From Marchantia polymorpha subsp. ruderalis (lineage: Eukaryota > Streptophyta > Marchantiopsida > Marchantiales > Marchantiaceae): a stretch of DNA of 64,000 nt. Each line of letters opens with the position of its first letter. Position 1 is the first letter of the stretch. Where the stretch lies: positions 27,902,501 through 27,966,500 of the forward strand of contig AP031352.1 in NCBI GenBank assembly GCA_037833965.1. The letters are read 5' to 3'. Below, one piece after another: positions 10,150 through 20,065 of this stretch. The notes beneath the pieces were generated by a model. That model was not told where the DNA came from. It saw only the letters and a list, made by a program, of their open reading frames with translations, and did no database searches. The translations under genes and the position numbers were made by a program.

Positions 10150-10852
10150 CGTCCCGTCCGTACAGTCCGCACGGTCCGTACGGATTTTACTATTCTTGCG
10201 GCTCCTTGCTTGTCCGCGGCGCTGCGCTGGCGCAGAAGGCGCCGTACAATTTCTACCTCACAAGGCGCATTTCTAGGGCCCAAGGCGGATTTCTCGCCGA
10301 CGCCGAAGCGCATGTGCACAGGCGCACGCCTGTGCGTAGGCGAACTTCGCGCCTACCTCAAAACCCTATTTCGCCTGTGCGAAGGCGGACTTCCTTCGTC
10401 CGCGCATAGGACAAAACTTCTCCGCCTGTGCGCAGGCGAAGAGCTGAGTATCTTACAACCTTCATAACTCCCGGAGTCCTCATCCGTTGTTGGCGTTCTT
10501 GGTCTCGTTGGAACCAGCGCGTTGAGCTCTTTCCAACGAGACCCAAACTAAGTCAAGACGTTTGGGGGTTGACCTAAATATGAAGGATTTCCCTACCGCC
10601 GCGGACGCAGCGCCGAAGGCGGGTTTTGCGCCGTGCGCCGTAGGGATCCTAACTGCAGAGCCCGCAGGGAGGGTGGTGCCCGTCCTTACCGCTGCACCCA
10701 ACTCTTAGATTCTACGAGGTCCCTCGAGAATCTCTGCAATCTTCCGAATTCACTCTGTTTTGATGCACCGAAGGCTATTTACATTGCTGTTGGGGTACAA
10801 TTTTCCAAAAATGTTTTAATTTCCTCAAAATTACCAAAAGTGGGGTACCATA
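10150..10852 (+). repeat. repeat family C, copy C1
   Basis: Shares its order with 19,371-20,064: a GTCCGTACGGATTT start, GC-rich CGCCTGTGCACAGGCG palindromes, one CTCGTTGGAA / TTCCAACGAG module (10,497-10,547), and a common end reading ATTTTCCAAAAATGTTTTAA then CCAAAAGTGGG. The two copies have different sequences on both sides, so C behaves as an inserted unit. Its class is not clear; no ORF is conserved between copies. Confidence 0.6.
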
Positions 10853-11283
10853 GTGGCCATGGTGTCCCGTGACCTCGACAGAAAAGAGTCTAGCTTCTTC
10901 GCCACTCGCCGCCGACTCCGACTATCACCTGTCAACAACCTGGCTGCACGAAGCTCTAACTCGCACAGTGTGAGTTTCTCCTGCGCCGCCACTTCCCAAT
11001 GGGCGTAGCCCCTGAGACAGTGGGTGACTCGCCTCGCCATCTCTTCCTTCGTGCGATCTGCCGTCCGCCGGCGATCGTCTTCAACTACAACCAACTGCAA
11101 TTCGGCCTCCGCACGCTGTGCTCTCAATTCCCCGCACTCGGACTACAGTCTGCGGATTAATTCCTCATTCGCCTGTCGTGCGAGCTGACACTGCTCTAAC
11201 AACCGTGTCTGTCGCAAGAGCTCCTCTGACAAAATTTGATTCTGAGCCTGCTTAGAATCCAGCGCCTCTGTGAGCTTCGCCTT
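10853..11283 (-). pseudogene. coiled-coil ORF fragment, copy 1
   Basis: On the minus strand a frame rich in Glu, Arg, Leu and Ala runs from 11,283 to about 10,853, with one in-frame TAG close upstream of the Met at 11,127. It includes DRRRTADRTKEEMARRVTHC and YAHWEVAAQEKLTLCELEL. The heptad-like Leu spacing suggests a coiled coil. A close copy lies at 19,128-19,370 in the same orientation. It is cut by LTR-A copy A4 at 11,284 on one side and by repeat C on the other. It may be part of a retroelement gag; I recognise no domain, so that is inference. Confidence 0.5.
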
Positions 11284-12180
11284 TGTGAGCCGAACCTTCC
11301 CATCCTTCAGTGTTTGTAGTCCAGGTGGGGGTTCAAGCTCCCATAATCTAACTTCGCTGAACTCAAGCCATGTGCTCTAAGTGTATCCAAGACAATGAGA
11401 TCCTACACACTTGCTCTTTCACAGACAAATTATCCAAAACTGAAAATAATAACTTGCTGTCTGCTATTTCCACAAGAGCAGCAGACAAGCTCTTTGTTAC
11501 ATAAAGATCTAACCCAACTCTGGGTGACTTTCTCAATACCACAGCCGCTGTGGTCTATCCTAGCTCCGAGTTCCACTCCCAATTCCTACTCAGATTTCAA
11601 TGTCAATTTCTCAGCTTCCATCTTCAGACCCCACCAGTTTCCTCTTTGAGATTCAACTCTCCCTTTTCAGTTTCAAATTCAGATCCCGACTGTCAGATTT
11701 CACTTCACTCGCCGCTCCTATTCTCAAATCTTCCACTCTGATTTCAGCTCCCACTCACAGATTTTCCACTTCGATCTCAGCTCCCACTCACAGATTTTAC
11801 ACTTCAATCTCATATCCCACTCATGGATTTGACACTTCTATCTCAGCTCCCACTTTAATTTTACTCTCAGATACGACTCACCACCCACGAGGGTTTGCTT
11901 CCTCCTACTTCGAACTCTCCACACTCCCCTCCTAATTCTCACCACTTCCCTGCGAAAATTACTCACATCCACACTCTATTCCTCCTACTGATCCCACAAG
12001 CGTCTCCGCACAATGGCACACCACACGATCTCAGCTCGCAGGCCGAAAAAAAATCCTCTCCAACGTCCAAGGGCCGAGTCAACCACAGCCCGCGTGAATG
12101 CCGTTCCCGCGATGATGGGCAACGGACTGGTTCCCATGTGCGACTTCATGCCCTGCCGTCCTATTTCTCACGCCTGTGTG
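11284..12180 (+). mobile_element. LTR-A fragment (copy A4), 5' half
   Basis: Begins TGTGAGCCGAACC exactly like A1 and follows its CT-rich half, including TCAGCTCCCACTCACAGATT-type tandem units (about 11,740-11,850). Similarity fades near 12,180 and the GCTCACA end is absent, so the copy is truncated or recombined. Left flank is GCCTT, a candidate target duplication without a right partner. It interrupts the coiled-coil ORF. Confidence 0.75.
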
Positions 12181-12299
12181 GTAACCCACTTTTTGTTTTT
12201 TATCGGAACTAAAACATTTTTGAATAGTAAGTACCGCGGCAGTAGCTGTAAATAGTAATCGGTACGCGAAACCAGAGGATCGAGGACAGTCAAGGGGTT

Positions 12300-13480
12300 T
12301 TGGGCTTAGGCCACAGTGGGACGCTTGGGACGGAACGGGCGGTTCATGCTGCAGGATCCGCTTCGAGCACCTTCGGCGGTGTATCACTCATAACTTTCTC
12401 AATTCGTAACGCTTTGAGTTGCTTAGAGTCTCGTTGGAAAGAGCTCGACGCGCTGGTTCTAACGAGCCCAAGAACTTGTGAAACGTATGAGAGATCACTG
12501 AGTTATGAGTGTCGGAAGTTACTGATGGGGGGGCCTTCGGCGGTAGAGCGACTTTGGCGGTACGCCTTCGGCGGAAGAACCGCCGGAAGATGCGCCTTGG
12601 GCGGTAGACGCCTTCGGTCAACGCCTTCGGGTCAACGCCTTCGGCGATGCGGGAGAGTGCATTCGGCGGAAGAGTGAATCCCTCATAACTTTCTCAATTC
12701 GCAACGCCTCGACTTGGTTAGTGTCTCGTTGGAAAGAGCTCGACGCGCTGATTCTAACGAGCCCAAGAACGCTACGAACGGAGGAGAATTCCGGGAGTTA
12801 TGAAGGTCGCAAGATACTCACCTTTCCGCCTGCGCACAGGCGAAGAAAGTTTTGTCCTATGCGCGGACGAAGGAAGTTCGCCTGCGCACAGGCGTTCGCC
12901 TGTGCACAGGCGCTTCGGCGTCGGCGGGAAATCCGCCTTGGGCCCTAGAAATGCGCCTTGTGAGGTAGAAAGTGTACGGCGCCTTCTGCGCCAGCTCAGC
13001 GCCGCGGACGGACAGCTCAGCGCCGCGGACGGCCAGGTCAGCGCCGCGGACGGACTGTGGATAGGCGAACGCCTTCGGCGGAAGAGTAAAACCGAGATAA
13101 CTTTCTCAATTCTTAGCGGTTTGACTTGATTCGGGTCTCGTTGGAAAGAACTCGACGAGCTGGTTCCAACGAAACCAAGATCTCTTGAAACGGATAAGGC
13201 GTCAATGAGTTATGAGCGTCGAAAGCGGCTGTCATGGTTAGGCGTGAGGCCTTCGGCGTTAACAGTTAGAGGGGCCTTCGGCCCAAGGCGGCCTGCGAGT
13301 AGGCGGCTTGCGTGTAGGACGCGTGGGACCCACAGTCCTCGGATTTTGGAGAAGGAATTTTGGCCTAGGTTCAGAGATCTTGCGGGGCCCATATCTTTGC
13401 GATGGACGGTCGGATGGATCTGAAATTTTGTGGGGCCGTTGATCTCGGCCGGCCACGCCTGCCTGCAAATTTTCAGCCTC
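12300..13480 (-). repeat. inverted LTR-A / repeat-C mosaic
   Basis: Three reverse-oriented copies of the GTCTCGTTGGAA...TTCCAACGAGAC module (about 12,428, 12,724 and 13,136) alternate with CGCCTTCGGCGG palindromes. The section 12,800-12,990 is a reverse copy of part of repeat C (CGCCTGCGCACAGGCG and the GGGCCCTAGAAATGCGCC segment). A short tandem CAGCGCCGCGGACGG triplication lies at about 13,004-13,050. No terminus of a complete element is visible. Confidence 0.6.
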
Positions 13481-13534
13481 AGATCTTGGGTGGGAAGGCG
13501 CTGGCGGCTCTGTACAGTAGGCTTAGGATTCAGA

Positions 13535-13558
13535 TTTAGGGTTAGGGTTAGATTTAGG
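13535..13558 (+). repeat. short interstitial telomere-like repeat
   Basis: About three imperfect TTTAGGG-type units (TTTAGGGTTAGGGTTAG, then ATTTAGG). The unit is the plant telomere type, but the run is too short to mark a chromosome end. Confidence 0.5.
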
Positions 13559-13619
13559 TTGTAAGTTAGAGGGGAAGGCAGCCGCCGACTCCTCAGGTGT
13601 AGGATCTGTTGCGGCTCGC

Positions 13620-14392
13620 ACCATGGCAGTGCAGTGTAGTGCTAGTTAGGACTTGGAAGTTATAAAATAGTTCCAGGCGTTTTGCCTGGGGTTCTTTCCC
13701 ATCAGAAGTGCAGATCAGGAACCCATTTCCTTTGCGTGTTTGTGTCCTTGAGTTCTGTCACCACGCACGAGGAGTTACAACTTAGCGTTCCGCATTTTGT
13801 AACTGAAGGCCTTCGGTCGAATGTTCAGAGCTAGTACATTGGTTAGAGACTTGAGTAGTTCGGAACTGCACCTGCGGGTGACTGCCGATGCTCAGAGCCA
13901 GTGACTAGTTAGATACTTGAACAGTTTCGCCCCTACACCTTCGAGTGTTTCTTTCTGATTGTACTCCTTTGGGATTTTTCCCCTGAATGCCAAAGTGAAG
14001 TTTTGCTACTTCGTGTAAGCCTTGGTTGTAAATTCAGGCCACGCTGCAGCAGGTGCCTTGAGGGTAACCCCTGTAGTATTTCTGGGAATGACAAGTGCCT
14101 GAGAATTCAAACTCTTCAATAGACTGTTGTTGTGTTACTGGAATGTTTCTCAGTGAGTCCTTCAGTGCGGACCTGTGTTCTCTGCGCGTTTTGTGAGTTG
14201 AGAGTGTTGTTCACCGCGTATGAGTGACTTCGATCCGAAGTAGGCAGTCCAAACCGGGTTTCCTACACTAGCAGCAAGCTAGTGGAAGTGTTGTAAAAGC
14301 CGGAGTTGCCGAGTGTGCTCGCGAGAGACTTTCCCCCTGAAATCCTGAAGTAGAGGTCCTAACGGATCTCTCGGTTGTGTTTCTGTAGTTTC

Positions 14393-14427
<35 letters not shown>

Positions 14428-14629
14428 CTGCACTGTGCGACCTCCGAGTGCGCTCCGAGTGGACACTTGCAGTATTTCTGGGAGTGACAGTTGCCTGAGA
14501 ATTCAAACTCCTCAATAGTCTGTTAAAACGTGACACTTTGTACCCTGTGTGTTCCTCTGTCCCTGTGGGTTCGACCTTTCTACCACTATATTGCAGTTTT
14601 AGCCTTTAGTGGGTTATTACAGCCTGACT
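13620..14629 (+). repeat. LTR-like family B, copy B1
   Basis: A unit of about 1 kb ending GGGTTATTACA. The same sequence occurs inverted at 15,653-16,122 plus 18,433-18,967. A TATA-like TTATAAAATAG lies at about 13,660 near its start, as in an LTR U3 promoter. It contains a (TG)n microsatellite (14,395-14,423). At 14,160-14,170 it carries the uninterrupted target (CCTTC) of the A3 insertion. The left end is not sharply defined. Confidence 0.65.
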
Positions 14630-15652
14630 TCACGCCGTCGCCACTGCCACACCTGTACAGTCTTTATTTATGACCATGTCAACATCCGCCATCCGAAATC
14701 TTCTTCCGCGCACCCACGAAGGCATCCTCCCGCCGAAGACACTCTTCCGCACCTTTGCCTATCTATAACAGTCACCCCCGACGCTCATAACTCACAGATC
14801 CCTGCTTCGTTTGAAACATTCTTGAGCTCGTTGGAATGAGCGTGTTGAGCTCTTTCCAACGAGCCCCTAACTAAGTCAAACCGTTTAGAATTGAGAAAGT
14901 TATCACTGTTTTACTCTTCCACCGAAGGCGTTTGCCTATGCACAAGCTTCCTACGCGCAACCCGCCTACGCGCAGGCTTCCTACTTGCAACTCCTTGGGC
15001 CAAAGGGCCTCTCTATCTGTTATCGCCGAAGGCCTTTCGCCTAACTATGACAGCCGCTTTCGACGCTCATAACTCAGTGATGACTGATCCGTTTCAAGAG
15101 TTTTTGAGCTCGTTGGAACGAGCGTCGCGAGCTCTTTCCAACGAGACCCTAATTGAGTCATGGCGTTACGAATTGAGAAAGTTATAATGGTTTTAACCCT
15201 CCGCCGAAGGCTTGCAACCGCCGAAGGCCCTTTCCCCAAGGCCTTGTAACGCCGAAGGCCTCCTATCGCCGAAGGCCCTCCATATCAGTAATTTCCGCCG
15301 CTCCTAACTCGGTGATGCCTTATCCGTTTCAAGAGTTCTTGGTCTCGTTGGAACGAGCGTTGCAAGCTCTTTCCAACAAAATCCTAACTGAGTCAAGGCG
15401 TCACACATTGAAAACGTTATGAGGGTTTCACTGTTTCGCCAAAGGCCTTTCCCAAAAGGGACTTCACAGAAGGCACTTCGCCGAAGACCTTGCCCCGAAG
15501 GCCTCCTTCCGCACCTTTTGCCCCCTAACCATCACACCAACTCCTAATCTTGCCAAAACTTTCAGAAAACCCCAAGCATAATTTTGCAAGAGCTTAAATC
15601 CAAAATTTTTACTCTCAAAAGGGTAAAAAGACATGTGAGCACAGTTTTGTGC
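14630..15652 (+). mobile_element. LTR-A fragment (copy A5), 3' part
   Basis: Corresponds to the second half of LTR-A, starting at the segment GACTTCACGCCG and including three modules at about 14,826, 15,108 and 15,344, and ending ...ACAGTTTTGTGCT just short of the CACA terminus. It is flanked exactly by the inverted ends of B1 (GGGTTATTACA) and B2 (TGTAATAACCC). Confidence 0.7.
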
Positions 15653-18600
15653 TGTAATAACCCACTAAAGGCTAAAATTGCAATATAGTGGTAGAAAGGT
15701 CGAACCCACAGGGACAGAGGAACACACAGGGTGCAAAGTGTCACGTTTAACAGACTATTGAGGAGTTTGAATTCTCAGGCGACTGTCACTCCCAGAAATA
15801 CTGCAAGTGTCCACTCGGAGCTTACTCAGAGGTCGCATAGTGCAGCGTAACACACACACACACACCTGAAACTACAGAAACACAACCCACAGATCCGTTA
15901 GGGCCTCTACTCAAGATTTCAGGGGGAAAGTCTCTCAAGAGTACACTCAGCGAAGCTGCGGGTAGTGATTCCCAACTCCGGCTTTTACAACCCTTCCACT
16001 AGCAGAAAGCTAGCGTAGGGAACCCGGTTTGGACTGCCTACTTCGGATCGAAGTCACTCATACACGGTGAACAACACTCTCAACACATAGAATACGCAGA
16101 GAACACAGGTCCGCACGGAAGGTGTGAGCACAAAACTGTGCTCACATGTCTTTTTACCCTTATGAGAGTTAAAAGTTGGGATTTAAGCTCTTGCAAAATT
16201 ATGCTTGGGGTTTTCTGAAAGTTTCTGCAAGATTAGGAGTTGGTGTGATGGTTAGGGGGCAAGAGATGCGGAAGGAGGCCTTCGGGGCAAGGTCTTCGGC
16301 GAAGTGCCTTCGGTGAAATCCCTTCGGGGAAAGGCCTTCGGCGAAGGAGTGAAACTCTCATAACGTTTTCAATGTGTGACGCCTCGACTCAGTTAGGGTC
16401 TCGTTGGAAAGAACTCGCGACGCTCGTTCCAACGAGCCCAAGAACTTATGAAACGGATGAGAGGTCACTGAGTTATGAGTGGCGGAAGTTTCTGATATAA
16501 AGGGGCCTTCGGCCTGTGCACGGGCGAGCCTCGACGGACGGGCGAGCCTCGCAGAGCGGACGAGCCTCGACTGACGGACACCTGCGCACGGACGCGGACG
16601 CTCATAACTTTCTCAATTCTTAGCGGTTTGACTTGATTCGGGTCTCGTTGGAAAGAACTCGACGAGCTGGTTCCAACGAGACCAAGATCTCTTGAAACGG
16701 ATGAGGCATCACCGAGTTAGGAGCGGCGGAAGTTTCTGATATGGAGGGCCTTCGGCGCTAACATTTAGAGGGGCCTTCGGCGTTAACAGTTAGAGGGGCG
16801 GCTGACGACGCGGACGGCTGACGACGCGGACGCCTGTGCACAGGCGGGTTGCAAGTAGGCGGCCTGTGCACAGGCAGGCCTTCGGCGGAAGAGACGGGCG
16901 AGCCTCGACGGACGGACACCTGTGCACAGGCGGACGGCCTGTGCATAGGCGGGTTGCAAGTAGGCAGCCTGTGCACAGGCAGGCCTTCGGCGGAAGGGTA
17001 AAATCGACATAGTGTTTTCAATTCTTAATGGTTTGCGGTGATTAGGGTCTCGTTGGAAAGAACTCGCGACGCTCGTTCCAACGAGCCCAAGAACGCCTGG
17101 AACGGATGGGAATTTAGGGAGTTATGACTTTTGGAAAATCCGCCTTCGGCCCTAGATGTTCGCCTTCGGGGTTACGCTTCCGGGAATTCCGCCTTCGGAG
17201 GTAGAGAGTTCAACTTTTGTCCGATGCGCGGACGGACGCCTTCGGCGGTTGCAGGCCTTCGGCGGAAGAGTAAAACAGTGATAACCTTCTCAATTCTTAT
17301 CCGTTTGACTTGGTTAGGGGCTCGTTGGAAAGAGCACAACACGCTCGTTCCAACGAGCCCAAGAACGTTGCAAACGAAGCAGGGATCCGTGAGTTGTGGG
17401 CGTCGGGGTGACTGTTAGAGATTGACAAGGTGTGGAAGTGCGTCTTTGGCGGTTGGACGCATTCGGCGGTGCGCGGAAGGAGATTTCCTCCGGCGAGGAT
17501 CGGGTGGTCATGAATGTAGAATGTTCAGGTGTGGCAGTGGCGGCGGCGTGAAGTCAAGTTGGTGTGGCAGAGACGGCGGGGCATAAAGTCGCGCATGGGA
17601 AGTAGGTGTGACCCATCATTGCGGGTGGGGCATTCAGGCAGGCTGTGGTGTGTTCGGCCTGGAAGCTGAGACCTGGTGGAGAGTTCGGCCTTGGGGCGGA
17701 GAGCTGGAGTGTACCAGTGTACCAGTGTGCGCGTGCTGGGATTGTGTGGTGTGCCATTGTGTGGAGACGCTGGTGGGATCGGTAGGAGGATAGAGTGTGG
17801 AGAGTTCGAAGGAAGAGGAAGCAAACTCTCGTGGGTGGAGAGTTGTTTCTGAGTGTGAAATTAGATCGGGATCTGAGATTGAAGTGTAATCTGTGAGTGG
17901 GAGCTGAGATTGAAGTGTAATCTATGAGTGGGAGCTGAGATTGAAGTGTAATCTGTGAGTGGGATCCGAAATTGAAGTGACATCTGTGAGTGGAAGACCT
18001 GAGAATGGGATCTGAGATTGAAGTGTAATCTGTGAGTGGGAGCTGAGAGTGAAGCGAAATCTGAGACCGAAATCTGACAGTCGGGATCTGAATTTGAAAC
18101 TGAAAAGGGAGAGTGGAATCTGAGTAGGAATTGGTAGTGGAACTCGGAGCTAGGATAGACCACAGCGGCTGTGGTATTGAGAAAGTTACCCAGAGTTGGG
18201 TTAGATCTTTATGTAACAAAGAGCTTGTCTGCTGCTCTTGTGGAGATAGCAGACAACAAGTTATTATTTTCAATTCTGGATAAATTGTCTGTGAAAGAGC
18301 AAGTGTTATGATCTCATTGTCTTGAATACACTTTGACCACATGGTTGAGATCAGAGAAGTTAGATTATGGGAGCTCGAACCCCCACCTGGACTACAAACG
18401 CTGAAGGGTGGGGAGTTTAGGCTCACAGAAGGACTCACTGAGAAACGTTCCAGTAACACACCATAACAGTCTATTGAAGAGTTTGAATTCTTAGGCACTT
18501 GTTATTACCAGAAATACTACAGGGGTTACCCTGAAGGCACCTGCTGCAGCGTAACCTGAATTTACAACCAAGGCTTACACGAAGTAGCAAAACTTCACTT

Positions 18601-18967
18601 TGGCATTCAGGGGAAAAATCCCGAAGGAGTACAATCAGAAACAACCACTCAAAGGTGTAAGGGGGAAACTGTTCAAGTATCTAACTCGTCACTGGCTCTG
18701 AGCATCGGCAATCACCCGCAGGTGTAGATCCGAACTAGTCAAGTCTCTAACCAATGTACTAGCTCTGAACATTTCGGCCGAAAGCCTTCAGCTACACGAT
18801 GCGGATCGCTAAGGTGTAGCTCCTCTTTCGTGGTGACAGAATTAAGGACACAAACACGCAGAGAAAATGAGTTCCTGATCTGCACTTCTGAAATTGGGAA
18901 AGATCCCAAGGCAAAACGCCTTGAACTACTTTATACCTTCTAAGTCCTAACTAGCACTACACTGCAC
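15653..18967 (-). repeat. LTR-like family B, copy B2 (inverted, split by LTR-A3)
   Basis: Begins TGTAATAACCCAC and runs as the reverse complement of B1. It is interrupted at 16,122 by LTR-A3 and resumes at 18,433 to about 18,967. Joining the two flanks reproduces the order seen in B1 at 14,140-14,180, so B1 is an in-window empty site. Confidence 0.75.
16123..18427 (-). mobile_element. solo LTR, family A (copy A3), inverted and expanded
   Basis: Starts TGTGAGCAC and ends GGCTCACA, with a perfect 5-bp target duplication GAAGG (16,118-16,122 and 18,428-18,432). At 2,305 bp it is about 440 bp longer than A1 and A2, because it has four rather than three CTCGTTGGAA modules (16,399, 16,645, 17,047, 17,320) and more GCCTGTGCACAGGC units. 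Tandem GTGAGTGGGAGCTGAGATTG-type units occupy 17,870-18,050. A long open frame covering much of it on the minus strand is low complexity and not conserved in A1, A2 or A4. Confidence 0.88.
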
Positions 18968-19370
18968 TACGCTACATGCCGGCACGGAACCACGCTACAC
19001 TACACTCCGCGGAACCTGTGCTTTGCCTCCTGCGCGACGGACTGCCGCGCACTAATTCCCTACCCTGCCAGTCCTCAGCTCGACAGCGCAGTCCCAACCG
19101 CCGCAACACCGCGGAAACCTCCGTCTCACGGGTGGCCATGGTGTCTCGCGCCTTCGAAAGAAAAGAATCCAGTTTCTTCGCTACTCGCCGCTGACTCCGA
19201 CTGTCACTCGTCAACAACCCGGCTGCACGAAGCTCTAACTCACATAGTGTGAGTCTCTCCTGCGCCGCCACTTCCCAGTGGGCGTAGCCCTTGAAACAGT
19301 GGGTGACTCGCCTCGTCATCTCTTCCTTCGTGCGATCTGCCTCTCGTCGGCGATCGTCTTCATAATCCCG
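18968..19370 (-). pseudogene. coiled-coil ORF fragment, copy 2
   Basis: On the minus strand this repeats the protein of 10,853-11,283 (DRRREADRTKEEMTRRVTHC; VAAQERLTLCELEL) and extends beyond it with RETEVSAVLRRLGLRC and a Ser/Arg-rich tail. Repeat C is inserted on its upstream side near 19,371 and family B on the other. The extra 3' part shows where C1 cut the first copy. Function unknown; likely retroelement-encoded. Confidence 0.5.
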
Positions 19371-20064
19371 ACCGGCTGAAGGCGCACTCGTCCGTACAAT
19401 CCGTACGGTCCGTACGGATTTGCTACTCCGTTGGGTCCTCACCTAACCGTGATGCGCTGGCGCCGTAGGCGCCGTACAAGTTCCAACCCCGAAGGCGGAT
19501 TTCTAGGGCCGAAGGCGGATTTCCCGCCGAGACGAAGTGCCTATGCGTAGGCAAAATCCGTCCGCTTATGCGTAGGTGCAAGTCCTCCCGCCTATGCGTA
19601 GGCGGCACTCTCGGTGGACTTCCCGCCGACGTCAAACTCATTTCGCGTATGCGTAGGCGAACTTCCCTCGCCTATGCGTAGGCAAAAATCTTTGTATCTT
19701 TCGACCGTCACAACTCCCTGATTCCTGATCTGTTCCAAGCGTTCTTGGGCTCGTTAGAACCAGCGCGTCAAGCTCTTTCCAACGAGACCCTAATCAAGTC
19801 AGGGCGTTTGGAAATTGTATAGATTTTGAGGGATTCCTCTAGCGCCGAAGGCGTACCGCCGAAGGAGAACTCCTTTAGAGCTCATAATTCAGGGAGACGC
19901 CTGTTCCGGACATTGCGTCCAACTCCTGGATTCTACGAGATTCTCCAAGATTCTCCAATTTCACTCTATTTAAATGTACCGATCGTTATTTACACTGCTG
20001 CTGCGGTACAGTTTTCCAAAAATGTTTTAAATTCCGCATAAATACCAAAAGTGGGTCACCATAG
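19371..20064 (+). repeat. repeat family C, copy C2
   Basis: About 690 bp parallel to C1. It has several CGCCTATGCGTAGGCG palindromes where C1 has CGCCTGTGCACAGGCG, one CTCGTT...CCAACGAGAC module near 19,748, and the shared end GTTTTCCAAAAATG...CCAAAAGTGGG. Its right end joins the truncated gypsy element at 20,066. Confidence 0.6.
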
Positions 20065-20065
20065 A

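Noticed and set aside
9781-10467. Open frame of 228 codons, plus strand
   Set aside because: GC-rich sequence is open in several overlapping frames and the palindromic repeats account for its Arg/Pro/Ala-rich composition; no domain is visible.
17554-18498. Open frame of about 314 codons on the minus strand
   Set aside because: It lies within LTR-A3 and is made of Ser/Thr/Pro/His low-complexity repeats; equivalent regions of A1, A2 and A4 are broken into different frames, so no protein is conserved.
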